From Christiangramia crocea (GTDB lineage Bacteria; Bacteroidota; Bacteroidia; Flavobacteriales; Flavobacteriaceae), in the NCBI RefSeq assembly GCF_022410465.1, contig NZ_JAJSON010000014.1, forward strand, positions 1 through 64,000: a stretch of DNA of 64,000 bases, read 5' to 3'. Each line of letters begins with the position of its first letter. The first letter of the stretch is position 1. Shown here piece by piece: positions 56,585 through 64,000 of this stretch. Under the pieces are notes generated by a model that was given only the letters and a program-made list of their open reading frames with translations, was not told where the DNA came from and made no database searches. A program made the translations under genes and the position numbers.

Positions 56585-58018
56585 TTAGTTTTTCACCCAG
56601 TCACTGGTATAATCGCAATCGCGATATTTACCATTTACTTTTATGTAAGTATCCGAAATTTTTTCTTCCTGCCATTCTGCGATGGCTTCCAGTTGTTTAT
56701 CTCTTAAGGCAAGTTCCTTGATCTTGAGATAATCTGTAGCATAATCGGCTTCATGTTCAGGGATCTTTTTAGTCACTTTGATGATTTTGAACTGAGGCCT
56801 TCCGGTCCTGTCCTGCTGGGTTAACACCAGGGAAACTTCGCCTTCTTCCAGACCTTCCACCTGCTTGAAAAGCTGAGGGTCTATTTTGGTAAGTTCAAAT
56901 CTTGTATCTCCGGTTCTTGGATTTATAAGCTTACCGCCCTCATTTCGAGTTTCCTCTTCATCGGAAGCTTCTCTTGCCGCCGCCGCAAAGTCAAGTTCTC
57001 CTGAGATCACCTTACTTCTAATGGTATCTATTTCGGCACGGGCCGCCTCTACAGATGCGTTGGTCACATCAGGAATAAGCAGGAGATGCCTGAGCTCAAC
57101 CGTCTGCCCACGGATTTTATCAACCTGAATGATATGATATCCAAATTCAGTTTCAAAAGGATCACTCACTTCTCCTTCCTGCAGGCTGAAAGCTACGTCT
57201 TTAAATTCCTTTACAAAAGCATCTTTCCTGGTAAGAGTGATTCTTCCTCCATCGGAAGCAGTTCCCGGATCCTGAGAATAAAGCACTGCTTTAGTAGAGA
57301 AACTTGCGCCATTATCCAAAATATCAGCCTTGAATTCGTTCAACCGGTCTATTACCTTCTGTTTTTCAGATTCCGGGATCTCCGGCTCGATCACGATCTG
57401 GGAAAGTTCCACCTCAGTTCCAAACATCGGTTTTTCCTCCATTTCAGTAAAATATTGTCTTACCTCTTCAGGTGTCACTTCAATTTCTTCAATGATCTTC
57501 TGCTGCATTTGCTGAGCCAGCTGTCTCTGTTTATTGATCCTGAACAGTTCTTCTCTTAGTTCTTCTTCGGTTTCTTTATTATAGAATTCAAGAATCTTAT
57601 CCATTGATCCTGCCTGTTGTACAAAACCCTGAAGTTGCTGATCTATCATCCCATTTATTTGTGCATCAGGAATAATTATACTGTCCTGAATGGCATGGTG
57701 AGCATAAAGTTTGTTTTCCATAAGAGAACCGGCAAGATTACAGTCGGTCACTTCCGCAGTAGAAATTCCCTGGCTCTGCATGTCTTTATACATCAGGTCT
57801 ATATCACTATCCAGAATTATATAGTCCCCTACCACTGCAGCAATTCCATCTACCTTTCTGCGTTGGTTTCCCTGCTTCTCTTCATCAACTTGCTTTATTT
57901 CGGCATCGGGCTGGATAGAAGTACTGTCAGTCACTATCACTTCCTGAGCCTGTACAAAAGTGGTAAGCACCACACAAAGGCCTGCGAGGACCGGTTTAAT
58001 TGAAAATTTCAAATTCAT
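56585..58018 (-). CDS. SurA-like peptidyl-prolyl isomerase chaperone (477 aa)
   Basis: Signal peptide MNLKFSIKPVLAGLCVVLTT ending AQA. A SurA N-domain (about 60-175), two parvulin domains (about 195-295 beginning GTEVELSQIVIEPE, and 300-405 with VELRHLLLIPDV) and a C-terminal helix. Assists outer-membrane protein folding in the periplasm. Start at 58018 preferred over 58033 because it removes the pre-signal residues; overlaps the preceding gene by 23 bp. Confidence 0.85.
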   Translation of the reverse strand: MNLKFSIKPVLAGLCVVLTTFVQAQEVIVTDSTSIQPDAEIKQVDEEKQGNQRRKVDGIAAVVGDYIILDSDIDLMYKDMQSQGISTAEVTDCNLAGSLMENKLYAHHAIQDSIIIPDAQINGMIDQQLQGFVQQAGSMDKILEFYNKETEEELREELFRINKQRQLAQQMQQKIIEEIEVTPEEVRQYFTEMEEKPMFGTEVELSQIVIEPEIPESEKQKVIDRLNEFKADILDNGASFSTKAVLYSQDPGTASDGGRITLTRKDAFVKEFKDVAFSLQEGEVSDPFETEFGYHIIQVDKIRGQTVELRHLLLIPDVTNASVEAARAEIDTIRSKVISGELDFAAAAREASDEEETRNEGGKLINPRTGDTRFELTKIDPQLFKQVEGLEEGEVSLVLTQQDRTGRPQFKIIKVTKKIPEHEADYATDYLKIKELALRDKQLEAIAEWQEEKISDTYIKVNGKYRDCDYTSDWVKN

Positions 58019-58877
58019 TATTTTTAATTGCATCTTTAGTAATCTCTTTTTCTAATTCTTTTATTAAAGCCTGTTTACGCTTATTGAGTAATATTTCACG
58101 TATAGTCGCCGAAGCATATTCCAGCGGAGCCTGTTCATTTCGAGTCAGGACGTCATTTACGAACACAAGATACACATTTAGTGAATCCTTCAATTCCATA
58201 AAATTAGATTTCTTAAGCAGACTTGATCTGTCTTCTACAGAAAGCGGATCAATTTTACTGTAAACCGATTTGGTTTTGACCCATACCGAATCATTCATTG
58301 AATAATTCTTGAACTGCAGGGCCATATCGCTAAGTTCTTCCCGATCTTCTTCATTGAACCTGATAAATTTTCGCTTTATCTCTTCAATATTATTGCTATT
58401 ACCGGCGAGGTTTATATACCTCAATTTTACCAGATCTTCATTGAGAATAAAATTCTCCTTGTTCTCTTCATAATAGTTTAAGATATCATCCCTGTTAAGA
58501 GAAGTATCAAGATCCCTTGAGACCACCGCATCAGTATAGGCATTTGTATAAAGCTCATTCCTGTAATTATTTACAAGATCGTTGAACTCCCTCTGCTGAG
58601 ACTCGGGTAAATTCAGCTCTGCCCTGTCTATTAACAACTGCTGCGTAGCCCACCTAGTTATATAGTTTGAAACAATTAGTGCACTATCTTCTGGTGAGGT
58701 ATTTTCATTTATCAGAGAGTTTATATCCTCTTCATATAAATAAGAATCATTCACCCTTACAACTACCTGGCGGTCGTCGGTTTGTTGGAAATAATCACAA
58801 CTCACCAGAACAAGGGAGAAGAGACCAAGAATAAATCCAATGAAATTTTGCTTCAAAATCAATTTTTTTAGCATCAC
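57996..58877 (-). CDS. SurA/PpiC-related periplasmic lipoprotein (293 aa)
   Basis: MMLKKLILKQNFIGFILGLF then lipobox LVSC and DYFQQTDD after it. The SurA_N-like helical domain follows (VVVRVNDSYLYEEDINSLIN), with no clear parvulin active site in the second half. It is probably an outer-membrane biogenesis chaperone working with the adjacent SurA-like protein. Translationally coupled to it by overlap. Confidence 0.7.
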   Translation of the reverse strand: MMLKKLILKQNFIGFILGLFSLVLVSCDYFQQTDDRQVVVRVNDSYLYEEDINSLINENTSPEDSALIVSNYITRWATQQLLIDRAELNLPESQQREFNDLVNNYRNELYTNAYTDAVVSRDLDTSLNRDDILNYYEENKENFILNEDLVKLRYINLAGNSNNIEEIKRKFIRFNEEDREELSDMALQFKNYSMNDSVWVKTKSVYSKIDPLSVEDRSSLLKKSNFMELKDSLNVYLVFVNDVLTRNEQAPLEYASATIREILLNKRKQALIKELEKEITKDAIKNNEFEIFN

Positions 58878-58929
58878 ACAATTTGAATGCCAGAAGAGGT
58901 CATGACCAAGTCAAAAGCCTTCATCCGGG

Positions 58930-58937
58930 CAAAAATA
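58930..58937 (-). promoter_or_regulatory. Promoter -7 box of the surA-like operon
   Basis: On the - strand TATTTTTG matches the -7 consensus, 53 bp before the ATG at 58877. Divergent from the SRPBCC gene, whose own box is TATATTTA at 59024-59031. Confidence 0.45.
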
Positions 58938-59023
58938 AGAATTAGTTAAGGTTCTGCAAGCTAAAGGCATAACGAAAAACGGTAGTTTTAAATTATAAAT
59001 TTCTGGAATATTTAATTCCTCAG

Positions 59024-59031
59024 TATATTTA
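59024..59031 (+). promoter_or_regulatory. Promoter -7 box of SRPBCC gene
   Basis: TATATTTA matches TAnnTTTG in seven of eight bases, 22 bp before the ATG at 59054. Confidence 0.45.
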
Positions 59032-59053
59032 AAACACGACAAATCAATCCATT

Positions 59054-59506
59054 ATGAAATATCAGCAGGAAATCACTATCGAATTACCAAGAAATGAGGT
59101 AGTGGAAAAGTTCTCCAATCCCGATAATATGAAGCACTGGCAGCAGGGTTTTATCTTTATGAAACCCATAAATGGTGAGCCTGGAGCCGATGGATCCCAG
59201 AACCTTTTGAAATACAAAATGGGAAAACGCCAAATTGAGATGACCGAGACCATACTTCAGAACAATCTACCTACTGAATATGCAGCCACCTACGAGGCGA
59301 AGGGGGTTTATAATTTTCAGCGAAACAGATTCCTGGAAACCCCGGAAGACTACACCAATTGGATAAGCGAGAATGAATTTCGATTTAACGGTTTCATGAA
59401 GATATTTGGATGGATCATGCCGGGCGCGTTCAAAAAGCAAACGATAAAATATATGGAAGATTTTAAGGCTTTTGCTGAAGAAGGAAAAAGTGTCCTAAAT
59501 GAGTGA
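59054..59506 (+). CDS. SRPBCC/START-fold protein (150 aa)
   Basis: MKYQQEITIELPRNEVVEKF then SNPDNMKHWQQGF: the P-x-x-x-V-x-x-x-(F/L)-x-(D/N)-x-x-x-x-x-x-W opening of SRPBCC ligand-binding proteins, followed by beta strands and a C-terminal helix (TIKYMEDFKAFAEEG). Probably binds a hydrophobic ligand; substrate unknown. Complete length, single gene. Confidence 0.75.
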   Translation: MKYQQEITIELPRNEVVEKFSNPDNMKHWQQGFIFMKPINGEPGADGSQNLLKYKMGKRQIEMTETILQNNLPTEYAATYEAKGVYNFQRNRFLETPEDYTNWISENEFRFNGFMKIFGWIMPGAFKKQTIKYMEDFKAFAEEGKSVLNE

Positions 59507-59553
59507 ACCTTAATTTTGCGAAATAAAAGCTGGTTATATAAGCTTTAGCCTGT

Positions 59554-59561
59554 TATATTTG
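59554..59561 (+). promoter_or_regulatory. Promoter -7 box of OmpH-like gene
   Basis: TATATTTG is a perfect -7 match, 16 bp before the ATG at 59578. An earlier TTATATAAG segment lies around -25. Confidence 0.6.
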
Positions 59562-59577
59562 CGAAAAATAATTCAAA

Positions 59578-60120
59578 ATGAAACATATAAGTTTAGGAAT
59601 TCTATTATTATTTATCACATTTTCTGCAAATGCACAGTCTAAGATCGGAACCATAGATGCCGAGTATATACTTTCCCAAATGCCCGAAAATGTTGCAGTG
59701 AACAAAGGACTTGAAACCTACAATAAAGAGCTGCAGACCGAGCTTGAGAAAAGTATTAAAGAATACGAAACGCTAGTGAAAGACTACCAGGACACAAATG
59801 CAGATCTTACCGAAGAAATAAAGAAGGAAAAGGAAAGTAAGATCATAGAACTGGAAAATGAGATCAAGGGATTTCGCCAGAAGGCGTCTGTAATGATGCA
59901 AATGAAAAAGAATGAACTTACCGGGCCTTTATATGAAAAAATAGACAAGGCCATGCAACAGGTAATTGCAGAAGAAGGATTCACCCAGATCTTTCATGCG
60001 GGGGCAAGCGGACTGGCTTTTTCGAGAGTTGAGGATGATATTACTTTAAAAGTTATGGATATACTAGGAATAGAAGCTCAGGATCCACAACCTGCTCCAG
60101 AAAATACTGTTGAAAATTAG
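59578..60120 (+). CDS. OmpH/Skp-family periplasmic chaperone (180 aa)
   Basis: Signal peptide MKHISLGILLLFITFSANAQ. The mature protein starts SKIGTIDAEYILSQMPE and has two long antiparallel coiled-coil helices (about 40-130; YNKELQTELEKSIKEYETLV), the Skp fold, ending with an acidic Pro-rich tail. Binds unfolded outer-membrane proteins. Function complements the two SurA-like genes nearby. Confidence 0.88.
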   Translation: MKHISLGILLLFITFSANAQSKIGTIDAEYILSQMPENVAVNKGLETYNKELQTELEKSIKEYETLVKDYQDTNADLTEEIKKEKESKIIELENEIKGFRQKASVMMQMKKNELTGPLYEKIDKAMQQVIAEEGFTQIFHAGASGLAFSRVEDDITLKVMDILGIEAQDPQPAPENTVEN

Positions 60121-60144
60121 GCAATTTTTAGTTTTATAAAGCCA

Positions 60145-60176
60145 TAAAAAATCCCCACGATGCGTGGGGATTTTTT
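60145..60176. terminator. Bidirectional terminator between ompH-like and guaB
   Basis: AATCCCCACG-ATG-CGTGGGGATT is a 10-bp perfect stem with a 3-nt loop, flanked by A-run and T-run. It serves both convergent genes. Confidence 0.9.
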
Positions 60177-60196
60177 ATGCTATGTTACTAAATTAT

Positions 60197-61705
<1,509 letters not shown>

Positions 61706-61726
61706 TTATATATCAGAAACCTGATT

Positions 61727-62230
61727 TTAAGAACCCAAAGTTTCTTTTCTGAAAAACAGCTGGTAAAATATTATTAGAATGGACGCAATAAACACACTGG
61801 TCATAAGTATTCCCGACAGTATTACTATATATTTCATCCATAAAAGGCCCTTCCACATAAGATAAATTCCACCAAAAGTTAGCAGGATGGAAAAGAAGGG
61901 TTCTATTATTAGAAAGAATTTTAATTTTTTAGGCAGCCTGGTAAGCAGGAGAATTCCGCCTAATAAAAAGAAAATAAAAGACATCGAAAGGATGTGGGTG
62001 TGAATAATGGTTAGCATTTCCCGTTCACCTTTCTTAAATTTCATCACCTCGGCATCTTCAACATCTTCGTTGCCCAGGTAATTCTCTTCAATACCTTCCG
62101 GAGTGGTGGTTTCTGTTTGCCCTACGAATAGCAGACCCGTAAAATAGCCCACACTCAGAACAAGCACAAAAACCGCGATAAAGGATTTTATTTCATTTGG
62201 TAAACGAAGTAAGAGCCCGTTATAATTCAT
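61727..62230 (-). CDS. Membrane protein with four hydrophobic segments (167 aa)
   Basis: Hydrophobic helices near 17-37, 75-97, 103-125 and 132-158, with an acidic loop (about 40-65) after the first. TIIHTHILSMSFIFFLLGG carries two His that could bind a cofactor. Coupled to the FMN-binding gene (shared junction at 62230). Function unknown; perhaps a membrane redox partner. Confidence 0.7.
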   Translation of the reverse strand: MNYNGLLLRLPNEIKSFIAVFVLVLSVGYFTGLLFVGQTETTTPEGIEENYLGNEDVEDAEVMKFKKGEREMLTIIHTHILSMSFIFFLLGGILLLTRLPKKLKFFLIIEPFFSILLTFGGIYLMWKGLLWMKYIVILSGILMTSVFIASILIIFYQLFFRKETLGS

Positions 62231-62745
62231 TAAATAACATTATGAGACCTTAAGATACCAACTGTTTCGAGTATATCAGACACAGCGTTCTTCATAGACC
62301 TTACAGAGATAGTGGCTCCCGAAATCGCCGCAACATCATACATATCATCACCGCTGGATTTCCCGGTAAACTGCCTTAACCATCTTCTGCTGCCAATTTC
62401 ACCGCCGTACTCTTCACGATATACTAAAACCTTGGTTTTAACAATGGTCAGATTTTCGTCAAATATAACGAGATAATCGAATTGTGCAGTTTTACTTGGC
62501 GCTTTATCCTGATAGACATAACCTACCAGTTCACCATTAGAGTTGATCTGAAAAAAGTTTTGAGAAGTAATCTTTGATGGCGTTTTAACTCCCTTTGGAA
62601 CATTTACCGAAGCATATGTAGGGTTTTCCAATTCAAAAACGTCCTCCACTTCCTTCTCCACTTTCTTACCGGGACTATTCCCCAGAGCAACCGTAAGTGC
62701 AATAAAAGAGGTTATCAGAATTAAAAAGTTTTTTAGCATCATCAA
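62230..62745 (-). CDS. FMN-binding domain protein (171 aa)
   Basis: Signal-like N-terminus (MMLKNFLILITSFIALTVAL), then an FMN_bind-type domain ending with AAISGATISVRSMKNAVSDI. The S-G-A-T motif is where FMN is attached covalently to Thr in RnfG/NqrC-type proteins. Periplasmic or membrane-attached electron carrier, probably working with 61727-62230. A porin gene lies 89 bp upstream. Confidence 0.85.
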   Translation of the reverse strand: MMMLKNFLILITSFIALTVALGNSPGKKVEKEVEDVFELENPTYASVNVPKGVKTPSKITSQNFFQINSNGELVGYVYQDKAPSKTAQFDYLVIFDENLTIVKTKVLVYREEYGGEIGSRRWLRQFTGKSSGDDMYDVAAISGATISVRSMKNAVSDILETVGILRSHNVI

Positions 62746-62833
62746 GATTTTTAATTTACTTCTGCAATTAAAATACCAAAGTCAGGATGGCATGGTGCCC
62801 ATCCTGACATTCAGGAAAATTATTTATTATTTT

Positions 62834-64000
62834 TTAGAACCATACTCCAACTCCAAAATTCAACCTATTAGGAATATCGGCATTAGCAGCATCATTATCC
62901 CTAATTTGATAATCACCTTTAAATACTACACCGGGCGCTATATGATAGCTTAAGCCCATAGTAATATCATTTCTGTTATAGGCATGATTCTGCACAAGGC
63001 TACCTTCAGTTTCGGCATGTGTGTCATACTGCTCATATCTTGTGAAAGCAAAAAGTTTTTGCTTGTTAGATAAAGGCAATAAATTATAGGCAGCTTCAGC
63101 ATACCATCCCTGCAACTCACTTCCAAGATCCTGTCCGGTTAACTCATTATATGCATCAGTGTCGCTAAGCCCCGCATATATAAACTGACCTCTGGCTGTA
63201 AATCTTCTGTAAGCATACCTGGCGTCAAATCCAACCATAGACATACCCACATCAGCACCTTCTATATGATCTATTTCATCATCAGCCTGCGTTCTTCCGA
63301 AGTAACCGGCAAGTCCTAATCTTAACCCAGGAAACCCGTAGTAATCAAGTTTTGCGGAAAGGTTAGGTTTATTAATAGTAGACTTGATACCTTTTTGACG
63401 ACCACCGCGTAGACCACTGCTGCCGCCTATTCTTCCAGTACCATCGGCATCTGTAGATTTAAATCCGTTGAACAGATATGCCTGGTAACCCAGGGAAGCA
63501 CTATTGATCCTACCGGTTACCCCCACCCCTATTTCTCTCCAGGTAGATGGAACAATGGCATTATCTACCGCTGGTCTTTCTACACCATTAAAGGTTGTTG
63601 GCTCATGAAATTCATTAACGATACCCATTGGTACAAGCATTAAACCTGCACGAAGGTTTACGTTATTAGCAACATTATAGTTTACAAAAGCCTGCTCCAC
63701 ATATACTTCTTCCACATGTTCAAATTCAACCTCAGACACAAACTGAACCTTATCACTAAACCTGTATCCTAAAAGCACTACAAGCCTTTGAACGTCCAGT
63801 TCACCGTTGTCACCTTCCGGCTGATTGTAATTAATCTCGCCGTAAGCACCTAAAGTAACTGCTTGTGAATAGTTTCCGGATAAAATACGCTGTGCAGCGT
63901 TTTGTTGTTTTTGAGGATCAAATGTAATTGAGTCCTGAGTAGTTTGAGCAAATGCAATAGTACTCGCAATCCCGAATACTAAAAATAAATAAAATTTAGT
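62834..64000 (-). CDS. Outer-membrane porin, 5' end outside the window
   Basis: The frame runs from the stop at 62834 to the window end. The visible N-terminus reads TKFYLFLVFGIASTIAFAQ, a signal peptide missing only its first residues. The mature part has alternating beta strands typical of OprP/OprO-type porins (MLVPMGIVNEFHEPTTFNGV; KQKLFAFTRYEQYDTHAETE), ending in LNFGVGVWF with the terminal aromatic residue of barrel proteins. Substrate unknown. Together with the FMN-binding and membrane genes it may form an envelope redox or anion-uptake unit. Confidence 0.82.
   Translation of the reverse strand, partial: TKFYLFLVFGIASTIAFAQTTQDSITFDPQKQQNAAQRILSGNYSQAVTLGAYGEINYNQPEGDNGELDVQRLVVLLGYRFSDKVQFVSEVEFEHVEEVYVEQAFVNYNVANNVNLRAGLMLVPMGIVNEFHEPTTFNGVERPAVDNAIVPSTWREIGVGVTGRINSASLGYQAYLFNGFKSTDADGTGRIGGSSGLRGGRQKGIKSTINKPNLSAKLDYYGFPGLRLGLAGYFGRTQADDEIDHIEGADVGMSMVGFDARYAYRRFTARGQFIYAGLSDTDAYNELTGQDLGSELQGWYAEAAYNLLPLSNKQKLFAFTRYEQYDTHAETEGSLVQNHAYNRNDITMGLSYHIAPGVVFKGDYQIRDNDAANADIPNRLNFGVGVWF

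Noticed and set aside
57086-57559. 157-codon + strand frame inside the surA-like gene
   Set aside because: Phe/Ser/Leu-rich antisense translation of a conserved chaperone gene.

Overview
The window comes from a marine-type member of the Flavobacteriaceae (Bacteroidetes). The evidence is an AT-rich genome with promoters of the TTTG / TAnnTTTG type, a clustered zeaxanthin pathway (crtI-crtB-crtZ-crtY) behind a CarH-like regulator, and lipoproteins with acidic residues after the lipid cysteine. A Gramella/Christiangramia-like host is a guess. About 47 kb (roughly 221-47444) is a complete-looking temperate siphovirus-type prophage. The remaining 16.5 kb on the right is ordinary chromosome.

Left edge: the 3' part of tRNA-Lys(UUU) and an intact tRNA-Leu(GAG). 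The end of tRNA-Leu carries a 15-bp core repeated at 47430-47444 beyond the integrase gene (attL/attR). Both prophage ends also hold an identical 23-bp block of two GTGTAAACA repeats, probably integrase arm sites. Three small + strand genes (422-1302) sit just inside attL.

The rest of the prophage is read almost entirely leftward (- strand). From right to left it has: integrase (46041-47270); a lysogeny/switch region (43995-45920) with two + strand regulators, a membrane protein/lipoprotein pair and at least two operator families; a recombination and replication block (SSAP, YqaJ-type exonuclease, SSB-like protein, NinG, DnaA-C-like protein, DUF4373-type protein, C5-methyltransferase); about 18 very small genes (32265-37366); terminase small and large subunits; four tiny genes; portal, scaffold-like protein, capsid, connectors, major tail protein, a strong terminator, tape measure, tail tip and fibres; and finally carbohydrate-directed tail proteins (BNR-type propeller, cadherin/FN3 proteins, SGNH hydrolase) and a lysis/envelope block (pseudo-astacin lipoprotein, HExxH protein, holin, M15 peptidase, metallophosphoesterase, u-spanin-like protein). 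Two + strand genes inside the late operon (14736-14993 and 29589-29771), each with its own promoter, look like morons.

The host region starts with the displaced tRNA terminator (47464-47487). It is followed by the CarH-like regulator and crt genes, a TlpA-type thioredoxin, aconitase, a MoxR ATPase, two SurA/PpiC-type chaperones, an SRPBCC protein, an OmpH/Skp protein, IMP dehydrogenase, and a membrane protein / FMN-binding protein / porin cluster cut by the window end.

Most notable points: a phage lipoprotein that keeps the astacin framework but has lost every zinc ligand and the catalytic Glu, overlapping an intact HExxH gene; a u-spanin topology; several palindromic operators; and a CarH regulator with complete B12-ligand motifs. 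All family calls come from reading motifs; no database search was possible.
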